This document shows positions 34,444-43,511 of a stretch of 64,000 nt of DNA, piece by piece. Location: NCBI GenBank assembly GCA_016713765.1, contig JADJON010000001.1:2170001-2234000 (forward strand), given 5' to 3'. Both the position numbers and the translations under genes were made by a program. The notes below the pieces were generated by a model. It worked only from the letters and a program-made list of their open reading frames with translations, was not told the origin of the DNA and did not search any database. Position 1 is the stretch's first letter. Each line of letters opens with the position of its first letter. The stretch is from Bacteroidota bacterium. Its GTDB lineage: Bacteria > Bacteroidota > Bacteroidia > AKYH767-A > 2013-40CM-41-45.

Positions 34444-37400
34444 TTATTCAACTACGACCCTTAACACCTCTCCGCCACCTTCGAACTTCAGGTTCAAGAG
34501 GTAGACCCCTTTGGCGAGTCCGCTGAGGTCAATCGTGTGGAGATTGTCCCCAGGTGCGGCTAGGCCGTTTTCGGAACGCAGCAGACGGCCACTAAGGTCG
34601 GAGATGTTGAGCGTATAAGCATGATTGCCGGCATTGCTTTGGAATCGGATTTGGAGCGCGTCGTGGGCCGGGTTGGGAAAGAGGTACGTATATGAGGCCC
34701 CATACGGCATTCCAATGCGAGATGACGAAAGTAACTGCGCGATCTCAATGCAGCGGGCCGGTCCTATGATGCCGCAAGCATCAACACCCGCGACGCACAA
34801 CGTTCCGCTGGAGAAGGAGGGGCCGAAGGATACAGCGGCAATGTTGCCAGAACCGCTGGCAGAGATATCGGTACCGGTCGTGGTCCAGTGGAATGCATTT
34901 GCGCCAGTGAAGGAAGGCACCGTATATGTTGCGATGGTACCGGGTGAAACCAGTTCAGGGCCCTGAATGGCGCCCGTAGCAAGGAGTGCAGAACGGATAG
35001 TGGTACATGCGGGTCGAATGGACAGCCCGCAATCATTGAAGGCCTTCACACAAACATCCCAGGAGGGCTGATTTCCCGGAGGAGTGGGGAGGTAAGTAAG
35101 GTTCACGGCATTCCCGTAGGAGGTGTACGGTCCGGGTTGACTATTGAATAGTAGCGTAGGGCGACTATACCAGGTAAAGCCATTTGCCAGGGCGTCGGCG
35201 GCTGCTACGATAACATCGCTTCCCCCTGAGCAACTGACTGCCGGCGCACTGAGAATCGAGGTGATTGGTGGTGGTCCGTAGGGTATTTGAATGCTGGAAG
35301 AAGCCTGGCCGCAGACCAGGTCGTCGACTGTAACGGTGTAATTTCCTGCCCACCCGAACAAAGTAGATTCTCGAGGTCCGACCGGTTGAACGTGATAATT
35401 TCCGATCAATGACCATTGATAAATGAAGTGACCGGACCCTTCTGTTACGACTGCCTTCGCAGAACCGCTTTTTCCATCGCAATTGTCAGGCCCTAAAAGG
35501 ATACAGGAAACTGACAGGGTGGGAATAGCCTTAATTGCGATGTCAAAGTCATTGTCGTTTCCAATACGCACCGGCAGGGAACCAACCACCCGCACCCGGT
35601 AAGCAGATCCGGATGGTGTGCCTGATGGAATGGTGCAAGAGATTTTACCATTGCCCGTGGCCGCGATCGAACCGATGATGATGGGGCTTGTAAAACTGCC
35701 CGAAGAGTCGCTTAATTGAACGTTGAATATGTTACCAGGCAAGGCAGGAGGAGTGGAATAACTCACCTGTAAGGATGAGCCATTGCATAAAGTATTTTGA
35801 TCTGCCCAGGTTGTGATGGCGTTCACATCAATTTCAAGAAATTGGTCGTACAATGGCTGAAATCCACTTAAGGGATCCAAATCAATTACTTTTCGGTAGC
35901 TATGCGTGATTGGATCGAATTCAAAGACAACTCCTACAAAGTGGTTGCCACCCTCATAAGTTGTTCCGTAAAGTTTTCCATTCGATGCTTCCAGAAGTTT
36001 ACCCCGGGGATGACTCTCTTCCCATTTATCAAAAATGTGTATAACCTGGTACAAACTGGTTGTTGGATCGATCTCGTAAATTACTCCTCCATCGAGGGCC
36101 CCTCCTTGGGCCGTCATGCCATACAATCTTCCATTCGTTGCTTGAATGAGTGAATTCTCTGGATAACTTCCAAGTGAATCATTCAAGTCGATAAGTTTGG
36201 TGTAAACATTATTGATATTGTCATATTCAAAAATTACACCGCGATTACTTCTTCCGCCTCTGTATGTGACGCCATAGAATTTTCCATTGGATGCTTCGAT
36301 CAGGGCGCCCTTCGGTTCCCTGCCCAGTGAATCAGGGATTTCGAATTTTACAATGCAGCTATTAGAGTTATAATCATATTCAAAGATGCTTGCTACAGGT
36401 CCAGACTGGAAATTATAAGTCATTCCGTATAGCTTTCCATTGCTGGAATGTACAAGTGAATTGACGAATGGGACAGAAGCAGGAAATGTTTGAGGCAGGG
36501 TGACCTTCTTTGTATAAACATGATTTACAGGGTCGTACTCGATCATCGAAACCGAGTCAAAATCTGATTTCATCATTCCATATAGCTTTCCATTCGAGCC
36601 TTCTACCAACTTTCCAAAAGGAAGACTGCCGGTCGAATCGTTGAGGTCTATTCTCTTGATGTAGGAATTGGATGAATAGTCGAACTCGAAAATCACTCCG
36701 TGGCCATTGACCCCTCCGCGGTTTGTTATTCCATAACATTTACCATTCGACGCCAGCGTAAGTGAACCGCTTGGAAGTCCGCCAGAAAGAGAGCCGAAAT
36801 CATGGATATTGGTATATTGATCAGTCAGGTAGTCATACTCAAAAATGGTACCCCCATTATTCGCTCCGCCAACATAATTGAATCCATACAATTTGCCGTT
36901 GGCCGCATTGAGAAGCCCATCCGGCATGTATCCGATGAGGCTGTATAAATAGTGTTTGTCTGAAAAGACATTGTTGATATAATCGTACTCGAAGATCCCG
37001 GAAGTTTTTGTACCATATAGCTTTCCGGTCTGGACTTCGGTTAATCTACCTGTCGCATATCCATGATATTGAAGATCAGCTTTCTTAGCGAAGGAGTTTG
37101 CTGAATAATCATACTCAAAAAGAACACCTTGGTTATGTAATCCACCATACTGAGTGGTGCCATATAGCTTTCCGTTCCCCGCTTCAAAAAGAGAGCCGTA
37201 GGGAAGTGAGCCATTGATACTATCGAAATCGATTTTCTTCGTAAAAATGTCTGTTGAAATGTCGTATTCGAAGAGCGTACCGAAATTGCCGGAGCCTCCC
37301 TCTCTTGTCATTCCATACAATTTTCCGTTTGATGCCTGCACGAGGGCCCCGCACGGTCTACTGCCGAGCGAATCAGTCAGTTCGATTATAGGCGTGTAAC

Positions 37401-38034
37401 GATTGTTCGCAAGATCGTATTCGAAGATCATTCCTGCAAAGTCTGCACCACCATATGTAGCAGCTCCATACAGTTTTCCATTGGCGGCTTCAAGCAATGC
37501 TCCCCCGGGAGCATCTCCATTGTAGCTGGTTGTAAAATCAAATAGCTTGCTGAAAGTGCTTTTGGTTATATCGAATTCATACAATGCACTCGGCTGATCG
37601 GTGCATTGACATCCAGTAGTTCCAATCAGCCTTCCAGATGAAGTCAGGAGTAAGTCACTGCAAGGCTGGTTGCCTATAATTGAATCGAATACCCCTTTAG
37701 TAGTGTAGGTGCCTGAAGTTTTATCGAACTCAAAGATTGCACCTTGGTAATTGGTGGGCCCACCGTAATGTGTAACACCATAGAACTTTCCATTTATCTC
37801 GAGAGGCTTGCCAATTGGATATTTGCCAGGCTCCCCTTGTAGAAACTTCACCTGGCTTACTGAATTGCCCCCGACTGGAATCGAAAATATGGTGCCAAAT
37901 TCCAGGCCTCCGCCACTCATCAGCCCTACCAACTGTCTGTTCTGTGCAGTAATATCAGGGGAGGCAGACACCAGTATCGTTACAAGAACGATACTACTAC
38001 TGTAAGTAAAAGGCAGGAGCTTTTTGAATCGCAT
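34444..38034 (-). CDS. T9SS type A cargo protein with GloVer tandem repeats
   Basis: An 1196-residue secreted protein. The signal peptide (about residues 1-30) is followed by about 13 repeats of roughly 50-55 residues with the consensus NGKLYGxTxxGG....G.IFEYD....Y.....D....GS.P.G.L..A, matching the GloVer (Gly-Leu-Tyr/Val-Glu-Arg-like) tandem repeats of choice-of-anchor proteins; several copies are degenerate (SGRLIGTTGCQC, TGKLYGTKTSG). From about residue 755 come Ig-like domains (ITTWADQNTLCNGSSLQV; PALPGNIFNVQLSDSSGSF), PKD-like repeats, and a T9SS type A tail (YTYLFPNPAHDALQI, ISDLSGRLL, LSGLAKGVYLL). The repeat region probably folds as a beta-propeller-like array. The gene is visibly richer in A/T than its neighbours. 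No enzymatic motif is seen. Confidence 0.88.
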   Translation of the reverse strand: MRFKKLLPFTYSSSIVLVTILVSASPDITAQNRQLVGLMSGGGLEFGTIFSIPVGGNSVSQVKFLQGEPGKYPIGKPLEINGKFYGVTHYGGPTNYQGAIFEFDKTSGTYTTKGVFDSIIGNQPCSDLLLTSSGRLIGTTGCQCTDQPSALYEFDITKSTFSKLFDFTTSYNGDAPGGALLEAANGKLYGAATYGGADFAGMIFEYDLANNRYTPIIELTDSLGSRPCGALVQASNGKLYGMTREGGSGNFGTLFEYDISTDIFTKKIDFDSINGSLPYGSLFEAGNGKLYGTTQYGGLHNQGVLFEYDYSANSFAKKADLQYHGYATGRLTEVQTGKLYGTKTSGIFEYDYINNVFSDKHYLYSLIGYMPDGLLNAANGKLYGFNYVGGANNGGTIFEYDYLTDQYTNIHDFGSLSGGLPSGSLTLASNGKCYGITNRGGVNGHGVIFEFDYSSNSYIKRIDLNDSTGSLPFGKLVEGSNGKLYGMMKSDFDSVSMIEYDPVNHVYTKKVTLPQTFPASVPFVNSLVHSSNGKLYGMTYNFQSGPVASIFEYDYNSNSCIVKFEIPDSLGREPKGALIEASNGKFYGVTYRGGRSNRGVIFEYDNINNVYTKLIDLNDSLGSYPENSLIQATNGRLYGMTAQGGALDGGVIYEIDPTTSLYQVIHIFDKWEESHPRGKLLEASNGKLYGTTYEGGNHFVGVVFEFDPITHSYRKVIDLDPLSGFQPLYDQFLEIDVNAITTWADQNTLCNGSSLQVSYSTPPALPGNIFNVQLSDSSGSFTSPIIIGSIAATGNGKISCTIPSGTPSGSAYRVRVVGSLPVRIGNDNDFDIAIKAIPTLSVSCILLGPDNCDGKSGSAKAVVTEGSGHFIYQWSLIGNYHVQPVGPRESTLFGWAGNYTVTVDDLVCGQASSSIQIPYGPPPITSILSAPAVSCSGGSDVIVAAADALANGFTWYSRPTLLFNSQPGPYTSYGNAVNLTYLPTPPGNQPSWDVCVKAFNDCGLSIRPACTTIRSALLATGAIQGPELVSPGTIATYTVPSFTGANAFHWTTTGTDISASGSGNIAAVSFGPSFSSGTLCVAGVDACGIIGPARCIEIAQLLSSSRIGMPYGASYTYLFPNPAHDALQIRFQSNAGNHAYTLNISDLSGRLLRSENGLAAPGDNLHTIDLSGLAKGVYLLNLKFEGGGEVLRVVVE

Positions 38035-38082
38035 CGGTATTTAAGTCACTAAAGTGAAAAAGCGGTTTGAAAAAACGAACTC

Positions 38083-38157
38083 AGCCTGGGAGTGTTTCCC
38101 TCAGGCTAAGTCCTAAGTAATGCAGATTCCGGAAGAAATCCAAACGGATTTTCCGGC
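38083..38157 (-). promoter_or_regulatory. Two hairpins and a T-run in the leader of the GloVer gene
   Basis: On the minus strand, upstream of the gene starting at 38034, a bulged 11-bp hairpin (38129-38156) is followed by a second stem-loop AGCCTG...CAGGCT (38083-38107) and then GTTCGTTTTTT. There is no gene upstream on that strand for it to terminate, so an attenuator-like leader is possible. The remainder of the 38035-38318 gap contains only the glmM promoter region. Confidence 0.35.
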
Positions 38158-38286
38158 TTTGAGACACCGGAATTCCACAATGGGATGTCTGAGGCCATGC
38201 TGAACTGGCGGGCATTCACAGGAAGTTGATTGGAACTGGTTGCCGGTTCGAGATTCGATTTTTCGGTCTTAAAACGCATAAATCAC

Positions 38287-38312
38287 TATCTTTACGCCCA
38301 TTCTAAAGGAGA
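38287..38312 (+). promoter_or_regulatory. glmM -7 element TATCTTTA and Shine-Dalgarno AAAGGAGA
   Basis: TATCTTTA (38287-38294) is one base off the -7 consensus. AAAGGAGA at 38305-38312, about 6 nt before the TTG at 38319, is one of the few strong ribosome-binding sites in the window and supports the unusual start codon. Confidence 0.5.
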
Positions 38313-38318
38313 CGAACG

Positions 38319-39725
38319 TTGGCACTTATAAAATCTATTTCTGGTATTCGGGGTACGATCGGCGGGAAACCGGGCGACGGTTTGACGCCTCCGGATATCG
38401 TCCGTTTTACCGCCGCTTTTGGGACCTGGGTGACGCGCCAGGGCATCCAGAACAAACGTCCGGTTATCGCCCTTGGTCGGGATGCCCGGATCTCGGGTGA
38501 GATGGTACAGAATCTGGTGGCCGGTACCCTGAAGGGACTGGGCATCGATGTGATCTACATGGGCCTGTGTACCACCCCCGGCGTGGAAATGGCGGTCGTG
38601 GACCTGAAAGCCGATGCGGGTATCATCCTTACGGCCAGTCATAACCCCAAACAGTGGAATGCCCTCAAATTGCTCAACCGGAAGGGCGAGTTCATCTCCG
38701 CCGCCGACGGTGCCGAGGTCCTGCGCATTGCCGACGCGGGCGAGTTTTCTTTCGCCGAAGTCAACAAACTCGGCCGCTATACCACCGAACCCAACTACCA
38801 CCTCAAGCATATCGAAAAGATACTGGCGCTTCCGCTGGTGGATGTTAAGGCAATCAAAGCCAGGAAGTTCAAGGTAGTGATCGATTGCGTTAATTCGGTG
38901 GGAGGTATTGCCGTTCCGGCCCTCCTCAAGGCGCTGGGCGTAGAGGAAACGATCGAATTGTATTGCGAGCCCAACGGTCAGTTCCCGCACAATCCTGAGC
39001 CGCTGCCGGAGCACCTGGGCGATATCTCCAAGGAGGTCCGTAAGCGCAATGCCCACCTGGGCATCGTGGTGGACCCGGACGTCGACCGCCTGGCCCTCGT
39101 CTGCGAAGACGGGGAGATGTTCGGCGAAGAATACACCCTGGTAGCCGTGGCCGATTACGTCCTGCGCAGCCAAAAGGGCAATACGGTCTCCAACTTGTCG
39201 TCGACCCGCGCGCTGCGCGACGTAACAGAAAAGGCCGGTGGGCATTACTTTGCCGCGGCTGTGGGCGAAGTGAACGTGGTCGAAGCGATGAAAGAACACA
39301 AGGCCGTGATCGGCGGTGAAGGCAACGGCGGGATCATTTACCCGGAACTGCACTACGGCCGCGACGCGCTGGTGGGCATCGCCCTTTTCCTCAGCCACCT
39401 GGCCAAGTTCGGCAAGAGCGCTTCGCTGCTGCGGGCCACCTATCCGAACTACTATATCTCGAAAAACAAGATCGAACTTACGGCCGAGATCGATGTCGAT
39501 GGCATCCTGAGCGGCATCCAGACCAAATACAAGAAACAACCGATCAACACCATCGACGGTGTGAAGATTGAGTTCGACCGCGAATGGGTCCACCTGCGCA
39601 AGTCGAACACCGAACCGATCATACGCATCTACGCGGAGAGCCAGTCGCAGACTACCGCGCAGAACCTGGCCGAGAAGATCATTCACGACATCAAAGACAT
39701 GATCAGCGAAAAGCATACCCGCTGA
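38319..39725 (+). CDS. glmM: Phosphoglucosamine mutase / alpha-D-phosphohexomutase GlmM
   Basis: A 468-residue alpha-D-phosphohexomutase. In Bacteroidota this gene is annotated GlmM, interconverting glucosamine-6-P and glucosamine-1-P for cell-wall precursor synthesis. Motifs are SGIRGTIGG at the N-terminus, the active-site phosphoserine loop LTASHNPKQWNALK, the Mg-binding loop DPDVDRLALV, the sugar-specificity loop GGEGNGGIIYPE, and a C-terminal phosphate-binding RKSNTEPIIRIYAE. Translation starts at TTG (38319), supported by the Shine-Dalgarno sequence. A phosphomannomutase or phosphoglucomutase activity cannot be excluded from sequence alone. The cysteine desulfurase gene begins 11 nt after its stop. 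Confidence 0.92.
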   Translation: MALIKSISGIRGTIGGKPGDGLTPPDIVRFTAAFGTWVTRQGIQNKRPVIALGRDARISGEMVQNLVAGTLKGLGIDVIYMGLCTTPGVEMAVVDLKADAGIILTASHNPKQWNALKLLNRKGEFISAADGAEVLRIADAGEFSFAEVNKLGRYTTEPNYHLKHIEKILALPLVDVKAIKARKFKVVIDCVNSVGGIAVPALLKALGVEETIELYCEPNGQFPHNPEPLPEHLGDISKEVRKRNAHLGIVVDPDVDRLALVCEDGEMFGEEYTLVAVADYVLRSQKGNTVSNLSSTRALRDVTEKAGGHYFAAAVGEVNVVEAMKEHKAVIGGEGNGGIIYPELHYGRDALVGIALFLSHLAKFGKSASLLRATYPNYYISKNKIELTAEIDVDGILSGIQTKYKKQPINTIDGVKIEFDREWVHLRKSNTEPIIRIYAESQSQTTAQNLAEKIIHDIKDMISEKHTR

Positions 39726-39736
39726 TCCATCACCGC

Positions 39737-40885
39737 ATGAACCCGCGCATCTACCTCGACAACGCCGCCACCACACCGCTCGACCCCGAAGTGCTGGAGG
39801 CGATGCTGCCTTTTATGCAGCACCACTTCGGAAACCCATCCTCCATCCACGCGTTCGGGCGGGAGGTGCGTTCGGGTATCGAAAAAGCACGCAAGACCGT
39901 CGCCAAGCTGCTCAACGCTTCACCCTCGGAGATTTTCTTTACCTCTGGTGGTACGGAAGCCAACAATACAGCCCTGTTCTGTTCCGTGCGCGACCTCGGC
40001 ATCGAGCACGTCATTTCTTCGCCGATCGAGCACCATGCGGTGACCCATACACTCGAGCAGATGGCCCGGGAAGGCAAGATCCGGCTCAGCTATGTAAAGC
40101 TCGACGAGAAAGGCCGGGTGGACCTGGCCGACCTGGAACGCCTGTTGTCGACGGGCGGTAAGACGCTGGTGTCGCTCATGCACGCCAACAACGAACTGGG
40201 CAACCTGCTTCCGATCATGGAAGTCGGCACGTTGTGCCGCAAGTACGGCGCCCTGTTCCATTGCGATACGGTGCAGACGATGGGACATTTCCCGATAGAC
40301 CTGAAGGAGATCCCGGTGGACTTCATCACCTGCGCGGCCCACAAGTTCCACGGCCCGAAGGGCGTGGGCTTCCTGTTCATCCGTTCGGGCGTCCGCATCC
40401 ATCCGTTCATCTTCGGCGGCGCACAGGAGCGCAACATGCGGGGCGGGACGGAGAACGTGTACGGTATCGTCGGCCTGGCAAAGGCGCTCGAACTGGCTGT
40501 TTCCCACATGGAGGAGCACCATCAGTATATCCAGGGGCTGAAGGACCACATGGTCAGGCGCCTCAAAGCGGAGATACCCGGAGTTGCTTTCAATGGCGAT
40601 ACGCTGGGAGAGAGTCTCTACACGGTCCTGAACGTCAGTTTCCCGGCGAGTGAAGCGGGCGAGATGCTGCTCTTCAATCTCGACATTGCCGGTATTTCCT
40701 GTTCGGGCGGCAGCGCCTGTTCAAGCGGATCCAATGCGGGTTCGCACGTTTTGGCTGCGATCTATCCCGATAGCACCCGTCCGGCGGTTCGGTTCTCCTT
40801 CAGTAAGTTGAATACAAAAGCGGAGATCGATCGTACGGTTGACAAGCTGAAGGAGTTGACCGTAGCGAACGTGATCAATTCCTGA
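39737..40885 (+). CDS. Cysteine desulfurase (NifS/IscS family)
   Basis: A 382-residue PLP enzyme that takes sulfur from cysteine for Fe-S clusters and thiolated cofactors. It starts MNPRIYLDNAATTPLDPEVL at the ATG at 39737. Landmarks are FGNPSSIHAFGREVR, FTSGGTEANNTAL, IEHHAVTHTLEQM, MHANNELGNLLPI, DTVQTMGHFPID, the PLP-lysine motif CAAHKFHGPKGVGF, RGGTENVYGI, and the active-site Cys loop CSGGSACSSGSNAGSHVL. The short Cys loop layout looks NifS-like. No iscU or suf genes are adjacent. It shares an operon with glmM. Its stop is 9 nt from that of the convergent Spy-like gene. Confidence 0.94.
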   Translation: MNPRIYLDNAATTPLDPEVLEAMLPFMQHHFGNPSSIHAFGREVRSGIEKARKTVAKLLNASPSEIFFTSGGTEANNTALFCSVRDLGIEHVISSPIEHHAVTHTLEQMAREGKIRLSYVKLDEKGRVDLADLERLLSTGGKTLVSLMHANNELGNLLPIMEVGTLCRKYGALFHCDTVQTMGHFPIDLKEIPVDFITCAAHKFHGPKGVGFLFIRSGVRIHPFIFGGAQERNMRGGTENVYGIVGLAKALELAVSHMEEHHQYIQGLKDHMVRRLKAEIPGVAFNGDTLGESLYTVLNVSFPASEAGEMLLFNLDIAGISCSGGSACSSGSNAGSHVLAAIYPDSTRPAVRFSFSKLNTKAEIDRTVDKLKELTVANVINS

Positions 40886-40894
40886 TTGAGTTGT

Positions 40895-41368
40895 TTATCT
40901 GCCCGGTCCGCGTGGCGGGCCGTCGCGACCTTCCCGGCGTTCCTGCAACATTTCCAGCAGCTTTCGCTTAAAGGCTTCTTCCGCCTGGTATAGGCGCGCG
41001 ACTTTTTTGATCGGCAACACTTTTCTGAACTGCGGATCGTATTTGCGGATAATGTCGAGTTCCGATTGGCGGAATTGTAATTCGGTATCCACGGCTTTCG
41101 CTACTTCACCATCGCTCATCTCGTCGAAGTTCTGACGGGCGTTGATCAGGTTGTCGCGACGGCCTTTGCGCAGCGCTTCCAGTTCGTCCTGGTACTTGTT
41201 GTAGATCGGCCAAAACGATTTGGCTTCTTCCGGGCTGAGATCAAGGCGTTCCGTCAGGAAGCCGATCTTCATGGCTTCCACGCGCTCGCGACGGCCTTCG
41301 GGCGGCTGTCCGTTGGAGAAGAAGAAGAGCAGGAGGAATGCCGGGATAAGCAGCAGGGTACGGTTCAT
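40895..41368 (-). CDS. Spy/CpxP-like periplasmic protein (last gene of the sigma-factor operon)
   Basis: A 157-residue exported protein with signal peptide MNRTLLLIPAFLLLFFFSNGQ and an all-helical, highly charged mature part. AMKIGFLTERLDLSPEEAKSFWPIYNKYQDE (fragment LTERLDLSPEEAKSFWP) is the pattern of the Bacteroidota proteins called sensor of ECF-type sigma factor, related to Spy/CpxP with LTxxQ-type repeats. The tail is Arg/Gly/Pro-rich. It follows the 41373-41906 gene by 4 nt. A role as periplasmic chaperone or stress sensor acting with the ECF sigma factor is inferred. Confidence 0.8.
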   Translation of the reverse strand: MNRTLLLIPAFLLLFFFSNGQPPEGRRERVEAMKIGFLTERLDLSPEEAKSFWPIYNKYQDELEALRKGRRDNLINARQNFDEMSDGEVAKAVDTELQFRQSELDIIRKYDPQFRKVLPIKKVARLYQAEEAFKRKLLEMLQERREGRDGPPRGPGR

Positions 41369-41372
41369 GGCT

Positions 41373-41906
41373 TCAGAGTTCGAGTTGAGAAAGATCGATG
41401 TCGTTCTCCAGGAGGTATTGTTTGAGTTCTTGTTCGTTTGTCCCGGTTTCTTCACTCGCCGGTAAGAGACTGGCAACTGTGGAAGGATCAAGGTCGAGGT
41501 AGTCCAGCGCTTCACTGACTTCATCAACCGACAAAGGTTGAATCGCTGCGGTATAGTCGACTTTCCGGTCGGTGAAATAGCTGCGCGTTCCAAGGAACAG
41601 GCAAACCAGCAGGGCCGCGATCGAGAGGGACCATTCCGGCTGCTTCCACCAGCGGAAAGCAGGCGAGGCGCCACCCCGGATGCGGGCGTGAATCGACGAT
41701 TCGAGCTGTTCAAAATACCGTTCGGGAGCGACGAATCCGTCCGGTTCGGGTCTTGCCGTTTCGGTATGGAGGAGCTCGAGCCGCCGCTCGATCTCCCGCG
41801 GCAGCTTTTCAAAGTAGTCTTCGGGCGTCTGGAACGGCAATTCACGGTTTCCGGTAGTGATCTCCGGATCCTGATCGTGTGGCAGTGGTTGGTTTCGCCG
41901 TTTCAT
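41373..41906 (-). CDS. Putative membrane-anchored anti-sigma factor
   Basis: A 177-residue single-pass protein. A cytoplasmic N-terminal half has two similar short motifs, PFQTPEDYFEKLPREIERRLE and FVAPERYFEQLESSIHARI. A membrane segment follows (about residues 95-109, WSLSIAALLVCLFLG), then an acidic extracytoplasmic tail with VDEVSEALDYLDLDPSTVASLL. No HxxxCxxC zinc motif is present. The position directly after an ECF sigma factor and the topology suggest an anti-sigma factor; this is inference from context. The duplicated P-x-x-YFE(K/Q)L motif may be the sigma-binding element. Confidence 0.6.
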   Translation of the reverse strand: MKRRNQPLPHDQDPEITTGNRELPFQTPEDYFEKLPREIERRLELLHTETARPEPDGFVAPERYFEQLESSIHARIRGGASPAFRWWKQPEWSLSIAALLVCLFLGTRSYFTDRKVDYTAAIQPLSVDEVSEALDYLDLDPSTVASLLPASEETGTNEQELKQYLLENDIDLSQLEL

Positions 41907-41941
41907 GGTTCTGTAGTTGGAGCGGTTCTTTCCGGCTTGGT

Positions 41942-42490
41942 TTAATCGCCCAGCATGTATTTTTCAATTTTCTTGACCGCATGATGGTAGGAGGCCTTGA
42001 GGGCACCAACCGTGACGCCGAGAACTTCCGAGATCTCCTCGTATTTCATGCCGTCGAAGTATTTCATGTTGAAGACGATCCGTTGCTGCTTTGGCAGTTT
42101 CAAAATGGCCTGCTGCAGTTTGAGTTGTATACGGTCACCTTTGAAATAAGGATCGTTGTGCAGGGTATTGGAGAGTTGATTCTCCACATCCGACCAGGGG
42201 ACGAAGAAGCGACGACGTTTCTGGTTGAGAAACGAGATCGATTCGTTGGTCGCGATGCGATAGAGCCAGGTGAAGAGTTTGGAGTCGGACCGGAAGTTGT
42301 CGAGGTTCTTCCAGACTTTCACAAATACGTTCTGGGCAACATCATTCGCATCATCGTGGTCGATGACGATCTTTCGAATGTGCCAGTAAATACGTTGCTG
42401 GTAACGGCGGACCAGGGTGTTGAACGCGACGTGCCGGGTCGATTCCTGTCGGAATTGTTCGAGCAATTCTTCATCGGAGTACTCCGTCAT
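41942..42490 (-). CDS. ECF-type RNA polymerase sigma factor
   Basis: A 182-residue sigma-70 family factor of the extracytoplasmic-function class. The start is placed at MTEYSDEELLEQFRQES (ATG at 42490), since a longer version would overlap the transketolase gene. Region 2 contains AFNTLVRRYQQRIYWHIRKI, DANDVAQNVFVKVWKNL and FTWLYRIATNESISFL. Region 4 contains LPKQQRIVFNMKYFDGMKYEEISEVLGVTVGALKASYHHAVKKIEKY (fragments: LPKQQRIVFNMKYF, GVTVGALKASYHHAV). It is fourth in a minus-strand run and is followed by a putative anti-sigma factor and a Spy-like protein. Confidence 0.93.
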   Translation of the reverse strand: MTEYSDEELLEQFRQESTRHVAFNTLVRRYQQRIYWHIRKIVIDHDDANDVAQNVFVKVWKNLDNFRSDSKLFTWLYRIATNESISFLNQKRRRFFVPWSDVENQLSNTLHNDPYFKGDRIQLKLQQAILKLPKQQRIVFNMKYFDGMKYEEISEVLGVTVGALKASYHHAVKKIEKYMLGD

Positions 42491-42521
42491 ACCGTGCTGG
42501 GCGGCTGAGCCGCGGCGGGGA

Positions 42522-43496
42522 TCAGGTGGAAGAGAGTTCGTGCTTGCGCCGGCGGATGACCCGTTCGGCTGCGGCTGCGATGTTTTCTGCTTCCAATCCA
42601 TACTTTTTCATCAACTGTTCCGGCGTACCGCTTTCCCCGAAGCTGTCGTTGACGGCTACATACTCCTGCGGAACCGGATGCTGGCTAACCAATACTCGAG
42701 CGATCGCGTCGCCCAGGCCGCCGTTGACCTGATGTTCCTCTGCGGTGACAGCACATCCGGTCTTACGGGCAGACCGTAAGACTGCCTGAACGTCCAGGGG
42801 TTTAATCGTATGAATGTTGATGATTTCGGCGCTGATGCCTTTTTCTTCGAGCATTTCGCAGGCTTCGAGCGCTTTCCAGACAAGGTGACCGGTGGCGAAG
42901 ATGCTCACGTCGGTTCCTTCGGCCAGGGTTACGGCTTCGCCGATCTTGAATACCTGATCGGCCGGGGTGAAGTTGGGAACGACCGGTCGTCCGAAGCGCA
43001 GGTACACCGGGCCCTTATAGGCGGCAATAGCGAGTGTTGCGGCTTTGGTTTGGTTGAAATCGCAGGGGTTGATGACCACCATGTCGGGGAGCATACGCAT
43101 CATGCCGATGTCTTCCAGGATCTGGTGCGTGGCGCCGTCTTCGCCGAGCGTAATGCCGGCGTGGGAGGCGCAGATCTTGACATTCTTACCGGAATACGCG
43201 ATCGACTGACGGATCTGATCGTAAACACGTCCGGTCGAGAAATTGGCGAAGGTACCCGTGAACGGGATCTTGCCGCCGACTGTCATGCCTGCAGCGAGGC
43301 CCATCATGTTCGCCTCGGCAATGCCGACCTGGAAAAAGCGGTCCGGGAATTCTTTCTCAAATGCATCCATCTTGAGACTGCCGGTCAGGTCGGCACAGAG
43401 TGCGACGACCTGCGGGTTGCTGCGGCCCAGTTCGAGGAGCCCGGCGCCAAAGCCGGAGCGGGTGTCTTTCTTGTCGGTAAAAGTGAAACGTTTCAT
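42522..43496 (-). CDS. Transketolase, C-terminal (pyrimidine-binding) subunit
   Basis: A 324-residue C-terminal half of a split transketolase, the pentose-phosphate enzyme that moves two-carbon ketol units using thiamine diphosphate. Motifs are DLTGSLKMDAFEKEFPDRFFQVGIAEANMMGLAAG (fragments DLTGSLKM, QVGIAEANMMGLAAG with the catalytic Glu), FTGTFANFSTGRVYDQIRQSIAYS, ASHAGITLGEDGATHQ, PVYLRFGRP and EEHQVNGGLGDAIA. The N-terminal half is at 44936-45778, and a VWA protein gene lies between the halves. 31 nt separate its stop from the sigma-factor start. Confidence 0.95.
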   Translation of the reverse strand: MKRFTFTDKKDTRSGFGAGLLELGRSNPQVVALCADLTGSLKMDAFEKEFPDRFFQVGIAEANMMGLAAGMTVGGKIPFTGTFANFSTGRVYDQIRQSIAYSGKNVKICASHAGITLGEDGATHQILEDIGMMRMLPDMVVINPCDFNQTKAATLAIAAYKGPVYLRFGRPVVPNFTPADQVFKIGEAVTLAEGTDVSIFATGHLVWKALEACEMLEEKGISAEIINIHTIKPLDVQAVLRSARKTGCAVTAEEHQVNGGLGDAIARVLVSQHPVPQEYVAVNDSFGESGTPEQLMKKYGLEAENIAAAAERVIRRRKHELSST

Positions 43497-43511
43497 GCGT
43501 GTAGGGTGGGT

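Noticed and set aside
36200..38000. DNA-level tandem repeat or CRISPR-like array in the GloVer gene
   Set aside because: Periodicity of about 150-165 bp comes from protein repeats in one continuous reading frame and the copies have diverged at the DNA level.
38292..39776. 494-codon open frame antisense covering all of glmM
   Set aside because: glmM is complete with all active-site motifs, TTG start and Shine-Dalgarno. The antisense frame follows from GC-rich codon use and has no family features.
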